In this document: one piece after another, positions 1 to 8,385 of the stretch
Layout: every line of letters begins with the position of its first letter
How positions within the stretch are numbered: position 1 is the first letter of the stretch
Source: Flavobacterium sp.
GTDB lineage: Bacteria > Bacteroidota > Bacteroidia > Flavobacteriales > Flavobacteriaceae
Direction: 5' to 3'
NCBI GenBank assembly: GCA_016721735.1
Contig: JADKHM010000002.1
Span: forward strand, 372,001-436,000
DNA length: 64,000 bases
Position numbers and translations under genes: made by a program
Notes under the pieces: generated by a model
Told to the model about the DNA's origin: nothing
What the model saw: the letters and a program-made list of their open reading frames with translations, nothing else
The model's database searches: none

Positions 1-406
1 CTACCACTTGACATCCTAAAAAAGTTCCTGTGAGGTTTACATTCATGATGGCATTCCAATCTTCTAAGGGAAAATTTTCGAAAGAACGATCAAAAGCGCT
101 TGTTTTGCTTTGATTGGTGAATCCAGCGTTGTTGACTAAAATATCGATACTACCATGTTTTTGGATAATTGCTTCCGTTACTGAAATCCAATTTTCTTTT
201 GAAGTGACATCAAGTTGCATCACTTCTACATGCACATTTTCCTTTTCAAGTTCAGTTGCTTTTTCTTGGCAAGCTTCTACATTCAAATCACTGATAATTA
301 CAGTCGCTCCGTATGCTGCCAATGCTATTGCATGCTCTGAAGCCAATAAGCCAGCGCCTCCGGAAATCAGTGCTATTCTTCCACTTAAGTCAAATAAATC
401 ATTCAT
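1..406 (-). CDS. SDR-family oxidoreductase, partial (C-terminus beyond window)
   Basis: The 135 visible residues are the N-terminal part of a short-chain dehydrogenase. They show a Gly-rich NAD(P)-binding turn (SGGAGLLASEHA, about residues 14-25), an acidic residue after beta-2 (ISDLN) and the NNAG motif (VNNAGF). The catalytic YxxxK lies beyond the left edge. The ATG at 406 overlaps the end of the CMP-sugar synthetase gene by 8 bases, so the two are probably co-translated. The order oxidoreductase, cytidylyltransferase, SDR recalls the ptm/leg genes for legionaminic-type sugars in Campylobacter. That parallel is inference; the family assignment is secure but the substrate is unknown. Confidence 0.8.
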   Translation of the reverse strand, partial: MNDLFDLSGRIALISGGAGLLASEHAIALAAYGATVIISDLNVEACQEKATELEKENVHVEVMQLDVTSKENWISVTEAIIQKHGSIDILVNNAGFTNQSKTSAFDRSFENFPLEDWNAIMNVNLTGTFLGCQVV

Positions 407-1100
407 TTTTATTGGTGTTTTGCATTAAGAATTCGACTAATTTAAAATCAAATTCGGTATCAATATCAACCGCATTTTGTCTTGGTATTTCATAAATCAT
501 ACATCGCGCTTCTGACCAATGTTTGAATTGATATAACGCTTCTTTTTTTACAACATAAACGGCGGGAGTCAAGCTAAAAACGGCGGGAGCGTCCTGCCTA
601 CGAACAATTGGTTTCTCTGATTTTTTGACCATGGTAGCATACTTTCCGTCGGTCAGCTCCATCATGTTAAAATACGGATTTCGTTCAGGTTCATAGCCTG
701 TGATCACCACATCCGTATCATTGTCAAGCATCATTTGGATAGCGCCTTCAATATGCTCCGGTTTTCTTAATGGAACAGTAACGTCTAGATCAACTAAATA
801 ATCAACCGTCTTTCCTGTACTTGCTTCATATTCTTCCACCAAATGAATAAATACATCCCATTTTGACGCCGTATCTGATGCCAAATAATCAGGTCGCTTG
901 ATGATTTTTTCAGCTCCCAATTGTTGTGCGATAGCCAGCATTGCATCATCATCTGAAGAAATAACCAAATCATCTAAGAGGGAAGAATGCTTAGCGCAAT
1001 CTATAGTATAGTGCAATAATGGATGACCATTAAGCATTTTGATGTTTTTTTTGGGAACCCCTTTTGAGCCACCTCTAATACAAATAGAACCTAAAATCAT
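399..1100 (-). CDS. CMP-sugar synthetase (acylneuraminate cytidylyltransferase family)
   Basis: At 233 aa this is the usual length for a CMP-nonulosonate synthetase (NeuA, PseF or LegF/PtmB type). Such enzymes transfer CMP from CTP to a nine-carbon keto acid in the cytoplasm. The N-terminal nucleotide-binding signature reads ICIRGGSKGVPKKNIK (about residues 6-21), slightly different from the common ARGGSKGxPxKN form. The segments DLDVTVPLRKPEHI and AVDIDTEFDFKLVE match conserved family blocks. The start overlaps the preceding oxidoreductase stop by 4 bases (1097-1100). It implies a sialic, legionaminic or pseudaminic-like acid in one of the glycans, but none of the nonulosonate synthesis genes lies in this window, so the exact sugar is open. 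Confidence 0.85.
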   Translation of the reverse strand: MILGSICIRGGSKGVPKKNIKMLNGHPLLHYTIDCAKHSSLLDDLVISSDDDAMLAIAQQLGAEKIIKRPDYLASDTASKWDVFIHLVEEYEASTGKTVDYLVDLDVTVPLRKPEHIEGAIQMMLDNDTDVVITGYEPERNPYFNMMELTDGKYATMVKKSEKPIVRRQDAPAVFSLTPAVYVVKKEALYQFKHWSEARCMIYEIPRQNAVDIDTEFDFKLVEFLMQNTNKNE

Positions 1101-2086
1101 ATTTTATCGTATTCGAAATTATTACTGTTTTTTGCTTGAATTACTGTTCTTAAAGCTTGTATTCCTTCTTCTAGCGAAGTCAATCGGTCATCAAAACTAG
1201 AAGAATTGGCTTTTAAAAAGGCGCCTAAGATGGCTATAAATCTATCGTTTCTTGCTACACTATTATAATCAAAATACTGCCACTCTTGATTAGCATGCGT
1301 ATTCCACTTTACTTCTGCGGTTACGTAATTCCATTCTATGGTTCCCGCGTCTCCAATGAATTTTGAATTTCTATTCAACGCTTTTTGAACATAATCTAAA
1401 GATAGCACACCCAAAGCACCAGCTTTCGTTTCTAAAATATTTACTGATATTCCTTCGGTTTCAATGCCTAACGCATCTATTTTTTTATGGAAACCGTAAA
1501 CTTTCTGAAAACCACCGAGCATCCAAGATAAATAATCGAATTCGTGAATTAGATCGAGCATAACCCCGCCTCCGAGTGCTACTTTAGCGCTCATCCCTTC
1601 TTTATAATTGGTGCCTTCGCGCCAGTCTGGGAGGTATTGCCCCACTTCAGCCTGAAAACTGATTACGTTTCCAATAACCTTTTTTTCAAGCAATGATCTT
1701 ACGTGATTCAGGCCTAAATCAAAACGCAAATCAAACCCCACAAAAACCGCCACTTTTTTTGCCTGAGCTAATGCAACTAACGAATCTACATCATCTAGAT
1801 TTTGAGCTACGGGCTTTTCTAAATAAATCTTCTTTATACCATTCTCGATTAAATCAACACAATTTTCTACATGCAAAGAGGTTGGCGTGGCTATAATGGC
1901 TGCATCATATATTTGTTGCTCCACAAAAGCCGCCTCAATAGTACCAAAAACCTTAATGGTTGGAAATTCCTCAAGGTGCGACTTACTGCGACTGACCACC
2001 GCGATTGAAGTAGAATGATCGATAGCAAGGCAGTTTCTTAAATGCCTCATACCAATTGATCCAGTCCCAACTATTAATATCTTCAT
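1097..2086 (-). CDS. Gfo/Idh/MocA-family sugar oxidoreductase
   Basis: The 329-aa protein opens with a Rossmann motif (VGTGSIGMRH, residues 6-15). It carries the family's EKPVAQN motif (about residue 90) and the C-terminal-domain segment GGGVMLDLIHEFDYL, whose His is the usual catalytic position. These enzymes oxidise or reduce sugar hydroxyls or keto groups with NAD(P). Its placement directly before a cytidylyltransferase and an SDR resembles PtmF of the Campylobacter legionaminic-acid genes, so it may act on a precursor of the CMP-sugar. The substrate cannot be read from the sequence. It overlaps the next gene by 4 bases. Confidence 0.8.
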   Translation of the reverse strand: MKILIVGTGSIGMRHLRNCLAIDHSTSIAVVSRSKSHLEEFPTIKVFGTIEAAFVEQQIYDAAIIATPTSLHVENCVDLIENGIKKIYLEKPVAQNLDDVDSLVALAQAKKVAVFVGFDLRFDLGLNHVRSLLEKKVIGNVISFQAEVGQYLPDWREGTNYKEGMSAKVALGGGVMLDLIHEFDYLSWMLGGFQKVYGFHKKIDALGIETEGISVNILETKAGALGVLSLDYVQKALNRNSKFIGDAGTIEWNYVTAEVKWNTHANQEWQYFDYNSVARNDRFIAILGAFLKANSSSFDDRLTSLEEGIQALRTVIQAKNSNNFEYDKI

Positions 2087-2120
2087 ATTACTTTTTAAAA
2101 AATATAAGCGCGAAAGGTAA

Positions 2121-3233
2121 TTATAAAAACGATTTTTTTGCTTCTTCTATAATTTGATTTAAGTCATTTGCCCACTTTTTTGAAGTATACAATGTTGTAT
2201 CAAAAGGCAGATTATTTGTTGGACTTTCCGTGAACGAAATTATTGCCTTTTCCCATTCACTAATAAAATGAGGATTCTCTATTAATTGCCCCAATTGACC
2301 ATTTTGCAATACTTCTGAAACACCTCCAAGTGCCGATGCAATGCAAAAATTACCACAATGAAGCGCTTCGATAAGACTCAATCCAAATCCTTCTTTAGAA
2401 AGGACGGGGAATAAATAACAATCTGACGCTTGAAAATACTGCGGCAGTTCATCATTTGGCATTTCTCCAAAATACCGAACTCCTGGCATAGATTCTTTTG
2501 GATTACAACCAATAATCCAAAGAACCATATTTTTATTGGGGTCATAAACACGTTTCCAAGCCTCTAAAACAATATGAATTCCTTTTTTCGGCCGGTCCTG
2601 TGAGCACCACAAAAACACGGTTTTATTCGCAGCGCCAAATGTCTCTTTTAAAGTGTTTTTTTCATTTTGACTGACTTTAAAGAATTTCTGGCTATCAATT
2701 CCATTATGCAAAACAGAAAATTTACAAGGCAAAATGTTATAAAAGTCCTTGTATGCTTGATAACTGGCGTGGGTTAAAAGCACCATTTCATCAATGGCTT
2801 CAAAAAACCATCTACCTTCAAAATCACCAAAAAAAGGAGGATATCCATGATAGAAAAACTGAACGTAGGCCTGCTTTCTTATTCCTTCTTTTACAAGCAT
2901 ATCAACGATTGGCTTTACAACACCAAAATTATCAACTATTTGAATAATATATTTTTCATTTGGTTGGATATTATCTTTCAAGCACCTTACATAGTGGTTG
3001 TATTTCTCTTTCCTGGATAGAAGACCAACTTTATGGAGGAAAAGCCTCACCTTTTCAATCAGCCTTCTTTGTACCAATATATATTGGACGTTTTCAGCAA
3101 ATTGCTCTGGCGGTTTACATACAATGTAGTCAATTTGATGATTGCCATGTAAGTAATTCTTGTATAAAGTTGTCCAACTTCCAATTTTTGAATATGGAAT
3201 AGGCACCTGCGAAAGGAGTATTACTTTTGGCAT
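2121..3233 (-). CDS. Glycosyltransferase, GT4 family
   Basis: This 370-aa protein has a GT-B layout. The C-terminal domain shows the GT4 pattern: SQDRPKKGIHIVLEAWKRV (phosphate-binding Arg/Lys region, about residues 212-230) and the donor-site block EGFGLSLIEALHCG with the EX7E glutamates. The family transfers sugar from a nucleotide donor with retention of configuration. It lies 34 bp after the end of the upstream glycosyltransferase-side gap and 35 bp before the oxidoreductase, in the ABC-exported cluster. It probably adds one residue of that glycan; donor and acceptor are unknown. Confidence 0.85.
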   Translation of the reverse strand: MPKVILLSQVPIPYSKIGSWTTLYKNYLHGNHQIDYIVCKPPEQFAENVQYILVQRRLIEKVRLFLHKVGLLSRKEKYNHYVRCLKDNIQPNEKYIIQIVDNFGVVKPIVDMLVKEGIRKQAYVQFFYHGYPPFFGDFEGRWFFEAIDEMVLLTHASYQAYKDFYNILPCKFSVLHNGIDSQKFFKVSQNEKNTLKETFGAANKTVFLWCSQDRPKKGIHIVLEAWKRVYDPNKNMVLWIIGCNPKESMPGVRYFGEMPNDELPQYFQASDCYLFPVLSKEGFGLSLIEALHCGNFCIASALGGVSEVLQNGQLGQLIENPHFISEWEKAIISFTESPTNNLPFDTTLYTSKKWANDLNQIIEEAKKSFL

Positions 3234-3275
3234 TTCAGATGGTTTCAGAGTATAAAAGTATTAAAAAGGATGCGA

Positions 3276-4361
3276 TTATTTTTTAAGCTTCAATTGAATT
3301 GATTTTAAGTCAGCTCCGACAGTGAATGAATATAAGTAAGTAGGATAAAAAAATATTAAATGCAACAAGAGCAAATCGTTAATTTCTTTTAAGGTAAAAT
3401 AAGACGAAACTGACTTTCCTAACTTCTTTTTTAAGAAATATTTTAAGCTATGTTGAAAAGGATCTTCTCTGAACTCAACGGCGATGACTCCATCGTCTAG
3501 GCGTGGTAGTTCAACAAATAAAAAAAGATAAATATATTCCTTATTATTCAAAATAACTCTTTTTACATCATTGCTCACAAGGGATTCATAATCTTCTTTA
3601 GTTATGGGCACACCCCATTTACTGCCATTAGCAGTAGGCACTTTTCTTTCACGCTTATAAGCAAAATACTCTTGATTTAATTTTGGAATCGAATGCAGTT
3701 GCAGATTTTTGGTTACGACATCACTTTCCGAATTTCTGTAGGTCGGATGCCAACGATGTAAAAGCAAAATTTCCTTTTCATAAAAATTAACCTCATATCC
3801 TACTTGCAAAAGTCGGCTGTGAACATCTTCGTCTTCTGCACCCCAAAAATGCAAAAACTCATCAAAACCTCTTACTTTCTTCAGTGCTGCAACCAGAAAC
3901 AATGACAATCCCTGTGCGCCAGGTTTGCTAGAAGAACTAATTTTATAATCCTCAAAAGGCTGATTCTTTTTGCTTTCTATTTGATTAAGAAAACCTACCT
4001 TAAAGTAGACCGAAACCATTGGATCTTTGAGCTGTTGAACAATTTCAATGAAATTCGGCTTAAAAATCATATCAATATCGGAGACAAAAACGTAAGGAGT
4101 AGTGACCAACTGGATTCCAATGTTTACAGCTTTAGCGCGCGACCACGGTTGATCAATATGATAGGAATAAAAATAAGTAACAAACGAATAATTGCTAAGT
4201 AACTCCTGAAGTGCTTTGGAATGTGCCAAACTTGAACCATAATCGATAAATAAGACCGTGAAATTAGAATCGTTTTGAGCATCTAAGGAATCCATAGCGA
4301 TTTTTACTCGCTCTAAGTCTCGGTTTCGATACGTAAATAAAAGTGTTAGTTCAAGCCCCAT
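3276..4361 (-). CDS. Glycosyltransferase, GT2 family with galactosyltransferase-like C-terminal block
   Basis: The 361-aa protein begins with a GT-A fold: LTLLFTYRNRDLERVK, then a DxD-type metal/donor motif in VFVSDIDMIF (about residue 97). The segment FDEFLHFWGAEDEDVHSRL resembles the galactosyltransferase C-terminal block of chondroitin-synthase-like GT2/GT7 enzymes, where the Asp/Glu pair is catalytic. The region after about residue 240 is less typical and may bind the acceptor. It sits in a run of glycosyltransferases behind the methyltransferases. Linkage and donor cannot be predicted. Confidence 0.8.
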   Translation of the reverse strand: MGLELTLLFTYRNRDLERVKIAMDSLDAQNDSNFTVLFIDYGSSLAHSKALQELLSNYSFVTYFYSYHIDQPWSRAKAVNIGIQLVTTPYVFVSDIDMIFKPNFIEIVQQLKDPMVSVYFKVGFLNQIESKKNQPFEDYKISSSSKPGAQGLSLFLVAALKKVRGFDEFLHFWGAEDEDVHSRLLQVGYEVNFYEKEILLLHRWHPTYRNSESDVVTKNLQLHSIPKLNQEYFAYKRERKVPTANGSKWGVPITKEDYESLVSNDVKRVILNNKEYIYLFLFVELPRLDDGVIAVEFREDPFQHSLKYFLKKKLGKSVSSYFTLKEINDLLLLHLIFFYPTYLYSFTVGADLKSIQLKLKK

Positions 4362-4409
4362 TTAAAATAATAATTTCGTGCGTTTTTAAAATAGAAAATC
4401 GATAGAATA

Positions 4410-5243
4410 TTAGAATTTAAGCTTTAAAAAAAAGCGATTAAGATATCCTAAATTATATTTCAATAGCAAATCAGCAATTTTATTTTTTCGATATAAAATC
4501 TTTACCGATCCCCATTTGTTGTGAAATTTCATAAAATCCTTAAAATCATTTTCATTGTAATAGAGATAATGAAAACGCTCCTCTTGCAAATAGTCTGGAA
4601 TATTATATTTCTTTATAAATGCTTCATTCAGAATTAATTCCGTTTTAGGTTTTGCTTTCTTTTCTAAATGTTCGACATAAGAATTTAAAACTAGTGCGTG
4701 TTTTATATTGTAATATTTCAAAGTCATTCCATAATCATTATCAGCATAATAAAAGCTAAATGTTTCATCTAATAGGCCAATTTTCTTAAAAATCTTTGGT
4801 TTAACTACGATACACCAGCCCTTAAGCTGTTGCATAACTTTATAACCAATTTGATAATCAATTTGTTGTGCCTTTTTGTTTATGTTTCCGTTCGGACTAA
4901 AAGAGAGGATTTCCGGATGAAGATTTGCGATTTTTAAGATTTCAGTAAACCAATTCTGATGAAAAATTAGATCATTATTGCATAGCGCGATAAAATCTCC
5001 TGTGGCATGTTGAATTCCGATATTTAAAAATCTATGAAAATTAAATTGCTCTTGCGGAATAATTACCTTCACAAAATCTGGATAAATAAAAGTCGATTCG
5101 TAGTACGTTTTGTTGGATTCGACAATGATGATTTCGAATTCTACGTCTGGATCTGACTCCATAGCAGATTGAATGCATTTGGTGGTCATTGCATAAGATT
5201 CGACGGAATCTGTTCTCGCTAAAAATATGGATGATACTTTCAT
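4410..5243 (-). CDS. Glycosyltransferase, GT2 family
   Basis: The 277-aa protein has the GT-A pattern of rhamnosyl- or galactosyltransferase-like GT2 enzymes: an N-terminal strand with VSSIFLARTDS, a nucleotide-binding region IIIVESNKT, a DxD-like motif in IALCNNDLIFHQNW (about residues 86-99), and FSFYYADNDYGMTL as the candidate catalytic-base region. The segment LIFHQNWFTE is typical. Its start is 153 bp from the stop of the upstream broken GT2, a longer gap than usual in this cluster. Function beyond sugar transfer in the ABC-exported glycan is unknown. Confidence 0.82.
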   Translation of the reverse strand: MKVSSIFLARTDSVESYAMTTKCIQSAMESDPDVEFEIIIVESNKTYYESTFIYPDFVKVIIPQEQFNFHRFLNIGIQHATGDFIALCNNDLIFHQNWFTEILKIANLHPEILSFSPNGNINKKAQQIDYQIGYKVMQQLKGWCIVVKPKIFKKIGLLDETFSFYYADNDYGMTLKYYNIKHALVLNSYVEHLEKKAKPKTELILNEAFIKKYNIPDYLQEERFHYLYYNENDFKDFMKFHNKWGSVKILYRKNKIADLLLKYNLGYLNRFFLKLKF

Positions 5244-5341
5244 TCCCCTTTTCCAATTTTATCTTTTCCAAACCTATTTCGATTATTCTTTTACGAAAAT
5301 CAGATAGGAAATAAACTGCAATTTAAATTTTAAAATTAATT

Positions 5342-5363
5342 AATTCTTAGCTATTAAAGAATT
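5342..5363 (-). terminator. AT-rich hairpin in a 153-bp gap, possible weak terminator
   Basis: A perfect 7-bp inverted repeat (AATTCTT / AAGAATT) surrounds an 8-base loop. On the minus strand the stretch after the stem is A/T-rich with a short T run. It lies downstream of the interrupted GT2 and upstream of the next GT2. The stem has one G-C pair, so termination would be weak; chance is possible in DNA this AT-rich. Confidence 0.22.
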
Positions 5364-5396
5364 ATAACTTTGAAACCTATGTTCCAAAAACTAGGA

Positions 5397-6218
5397 TCAT
5401 CTATTCTTAGTGACTTTTGAAAATACTTTCAAAAACAGGATTTTAATGATCTTTTTTACCGACAAGTTGTTGGTTAAAAATGATTCATTTATCAACATTC
5501 TTTTTGCATAATAATATTCTAAATCAGGAAAAGCAAGTTGATTTTTATACTTAATTTCTATATAGTTTCTAGCTGATTTTATGTCATTTTCCGAAAAAGA
5601 ACGTATCATAGATTCCTTTAAAACTCTATAGTTGAAACATGGTTTTGCAAGTAAAAACCGAAAGCCATGGAAGCTTCAATTTAACCAGAAATCCCAATCC
5701 TCAACACCCATTTTGGGAATCTTTTCATCATAGCCTCCCAGTTTTTCCCAAACGGATTTTCTATAAACGGCGCAAGCATCGATATAATTATTGGGGATAA
5801 ATCTTAGCAAACTATAGTCGCCGACTATCCAATTACCCTTCTTTTCACCAAAATAAATGGCGTTTCCGTATACAATATCGTAAAAATGGTCTTTTTCTAA
5901 CACCTCGATTGCGTCGTCAAGATATGGTTTAAGAACGGTGTTATCGCTATCTAATGGCAGTATATATTTACCTTTTGCTAATTTAATTCCGTTATTTCTG
6001 GCGTTTCCTAATCCTCCATTTTTTTGGTGCAAAACAAAGTAACCTTTCTTTTCTAACTCGCTCAGTTTTGAAATTGTCAAGGCATCAGTGGATCCGTCAT
6101 CGACAATGATGATTTCGACCTCATATTTGCCTTTAGCATTTTCAATACTTTCTATCGTTTCCTGAATGTACTTACCGTGATTATAACATGGAATTACTAT
6201 TGACAACAAAGCGCTCAT
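5397..6218 (-). pseudogene. Glycosyltransferase, GT2 family, interrupted by one in-frame stop
   Basis: A 273-codon reading frame is interrupted only by a TGA at 5676-5678. The first 180 residues are a standard GT2 domain: LSIVIPCYNHGKYIQETIES, VDDGSTD, NGGLGNARNNGI, LDSDN and the GVEDWDFWLN block. After the stop the same frame continues with SFHGFRFLLAKPCFNYR and about 80 further residues, as expected for the family's C-terminus. The family often has Leu or a similar residue where the stop falls, so a TTA or TTG to TGA change is plausible. The first fragment keeps DxD and the catalytic acidic block, so partial activity cannot be excluded. It is followed 4 bp upstream by a methyltransferase gene. 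Confidence 0.8.
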
Positions 6219-6221
6219 ATT

Positions 6222-6938
6222 TTATATTTTCTTGGCAACTGCAACATAATTGATGGTATTAATTGGATTAAAATCTTTTGAATCCAAGTAACTAAAAATC
6301 CTATTTACCAATATAAATAGTCGAAGTTTTCTGAATAGATACTTAATTCCTTTAGCAATTTTATTCGCGCTGGGGTTCGAAAATGAAAATGTATGATTAA
6401 TGACCTGACCGAGTGTTGCCCAAGCGCCGCCATTGGCTCGAATTTCGCAAACTTCGAAACCGGATTTCTCTAAAACATATTTAAAACCGTGCTTTGTAAA
6501 CCTATAGAAATCATAGGGTTCTTCGTGCAGATGCCAGTAAAATGGTCCTGAAAGAATAAAATATCCACCACTTTTCAATAGTCGAAATGCCTCGTCGACC
6601 ATTCCTTGATAATCTTCAAGGTGTTCTATGGTTTGTGATGAAAAAATTGTGTCAAATGTTTCATTTTCGAGCGGAATCTTATTCGCAGGGCACAATACAT
6701 CAACTCTATTTGCACTCGATTGTACAATATCACAGCCGACGTATTTGGTAACTTTTCCGGTCATCCAAGATTCGTAGGGTTTGTTTCCACAGCCGATATC
6801 TAAAAGACTGCCGCTAGCATACTTTTCAATTGCATTACGCAACTCGTGGTGAAAAGAGGAATACACCAAATAATTACTATTTGAAACCGTTACTTTTACT
6901 GCCTTTTCATACCGTTGAAGGTTTTCTTCTCGTTTCAT
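6222..6938 (-). CDS. Class I SAM-dependent methyltransferase
   Basis: The 238-aa protein contains methyltransferase motif I as SLLDIGCGNKPYESW (about residues 44-58), an acidic post-II residue, and the motif IV/V region IFSSQTIEHLEDYQGM and EAFRLLKSGGYFILSGPFYW. This is the Methyltransf_11 arrangement. It is one of three methyltransferases that directly follow the ABC exporter genes. In ABC-dependent O-antigen systems such enzymes can methylate the non-reducing end and stop chain growth. That role here is inference; the target might equally be an internal sugar. Confidence 0.85.
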   Translation of the reverse strand: MKREENLQRYEKAVKVTVSNSNYLVYSSFHHELRNAIEKYASGSLLDIGCGNKPYESWMTGKVTKYVGCDIVQSSANRVDVLCPANKIPLENETFDTIFSSQTIEHLEDYQGMVDEAFRLLKSGGYFILSGPFYWHLHEEPYDFYRFTKHGFKYVLEKSGFEVCEIRANGGAWATLGQVINHTFSFSNPSANKIAKGIKYLFRKLRLFILVNRIFSYLDSKDFNPINTINYVAVAKKI

Positions 6939-6944
6939 TATAGA

Positions 6945-7679
6945 CTATTTTTTTCCATTTAGATAATATTTCAAAATCTGAAACGGACTATTTAATATCT
7001 TTTCTAGCTTATTAATTCTTTGGCATTTATGCTTCAGCAAATCTGGATGTATATAGGTATTTTGGTAGTTATTAGCTTCGCTTACTAACAATTCATATCT
7101 TGAATTATTTATTTCAGTCTTCTTAATAAAAATCAATATATTTTGTCTGTACCACCAACTGATCTTAGTATTATTCCAAATTTTATGTCTTAGAAAGTCG
7201 ACACATTCATATCCGTTCTTAGAAAATAATTCGATCCAATACTCGTTATTTTGCTCGTTATAATGCAGCGTTCCTTCTTGTCCGATTACCGCTGCAGAAA
7301 ACAAAACAATATCACTATGAAGACAAATTGACTTTATAAATTTTTCAGCGTTTTCAGGAAAAATATGCTCCGCCACTTCGAGAGAGATTGTTAAGTCAAA
7401 TTTTTCATTTAAATCAAATGATTTATTAAGATCATAAGGCTTAAACCTTTCTTTGTCGATAACTAGATCTTGGCTTTTTACATAATCGCCATCAATTCCG
7501 AATATTTCGCATCCATGTTCTTCGAAAACAGTCAACCATGTTCCAAGACCGCAACCAACATCTAAAACAGATTTTGGTTTAAAGAAATCTAGAAAGAGTG
7601 GAACTATCTCTTTCGCAGAGCTTATTGAATTGCGATAATGCGCATGATGAAAATTATCACTATAGTCTTTTGGCGTCAT
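6945..7679 (-). CDS. Class I SAM-dependent methyltransferase
   Basis: The 244-aa protein shows motif I as SVLDVGCGLGTWLTVFEEHG (about residues 38-57), an acidic residue in EIFGIDGDYV, and DLTISLEVAEHI for motif IV. The middle section, including the glutamate in LEVAEH, matches the Methyltransf_23 group often found in O-antigen loci. It is separated from its neighbours by 1 and 6 bp, so it is surely co-transcribed with them. The methyl acceptor is unknown. Confidence 0.83.
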   Translation of the reverse strand: MTPKDYSDNFHHAHYRNSISSAKEIVPLFLDFFKPKSVLDVGCGLGTWLTVFEEHGCEIFGIDGDYVKSQDLVIDKERFKPYDLNKSFDLNEKFDLTISLEVAEHIFPENAEKFIKSICLHSDIVLFSAAVIGQEGTLHYNEQNNEYWIELFSKNGYECVDFLRHKIWNNTKISWWYRQNILIFIKKTEINNSRYELLVSEANNYQNTYIHPDLLKHKCQRINKLEKILNSPFQILKYYLNGKK

Positions 7680-7680
7680 C

Positions 7681-8379
7681 TTATTTTAGTTTTCTTCCTT
7701 GTTTTTGATTTACTATATAACAAACACCATGTTTGGTTTGAGAAATTCTTAAGGGCAAATTATTCTTTGATAGATAATCATGAACTGCTCTAGAACATCC
7801 ATCCCAAGCATAATAATCATCAATGATTATGAGTCCATTTTCAACCACCTTTGGATACAGATTCTCCAAACATACCCAAGTAGAATCATACCAATCACCA
7901 TCAAGCCTTAAGATGGCAATAGGTTCACTTATTTCAGTATTTGCCGTTGTCTTGTCAAACCAACCTGCCACAATTTCGTGCTTATCCGATTTTGCCAATT
8001 TCATCGCTTCCTCTGCAAAAGTAATCTCTGCTTTGCAATTGTCTAATCCTACTCCATTGTTATCATCCTGCCAAATTTTCGCAGCTTGACCATCTATTTC
8101 TTTGACTTCAGGTAATCCTTCAAAACTATCAAACAAAATACTTTTTCGTTTTTTATCGGAGTAATCATAAATACCGGCAATCATTCCACCTCGCCAAACG
8201 CCACATTCAACAATGCAACCCTCTATATGGCTGACACTATTACATAAGATTAAATTATCTATAAAAACCGACGAACCTATCATTGTAAAGCCTTTATACT
8301 TATTATAAATTGCTCTAGCTTTGTTCGTTTCGTTAATATGTTTTGATTTACTTACAATCCGTTTTACTAGTTTTTTCAT
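7681..8379 (-). CDS. TylF/MycF-family O-methyltransferase
   Basis: The 232-aa protein matches the macrocin O-methyltransferase (TylF/MycF) family. Visible blocks are GCIVECGVWRGGMIAGI (SAM-binding motif I), SILFDSFEGLP, then PIAILRLDGDWYDST and NGLIIIDDYYAWDGCSRAV, whose Asp pair binds Mg2+ in characterised members. These enzymes methylate sugar hydroxyls on natural products and polysaccharides. It is the first gene after wzt, 6 bp away. With the two following methyltransferases it forms a methylation block next to the exporter. Confidence 0.85.
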   Translation of the reverse strand: MKKLVKRIVSKSKHINETNKARAIYNKYKGFTMIGSSVFIDNLILCNSVSHIEGCIVECGVWRGGMIAGIYDYSDKKRKSILFDSFEGLPEVKEIDGQAAKIWQDDNNGVGLDNCKAEITFAEEAMKLAKSDKHEIVAGWFDKTTANTEISEPIAILRLDGDWYDSTWVCLENLYPKVVENGLIIIDDYYAWDGCSRAVHDYLSKNNLPLRISQTKHGVCYIVNQKQGRKLK

Positions 8380-8385
8380 TGTATT

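Noticed and set aside
114..428. Plus-strand open frame of 104 codons
   Set aside because: It is antisense to the SDR gene, whose minus-strand protein is a clear family member; the plus-strand translation has no recognisable domain.
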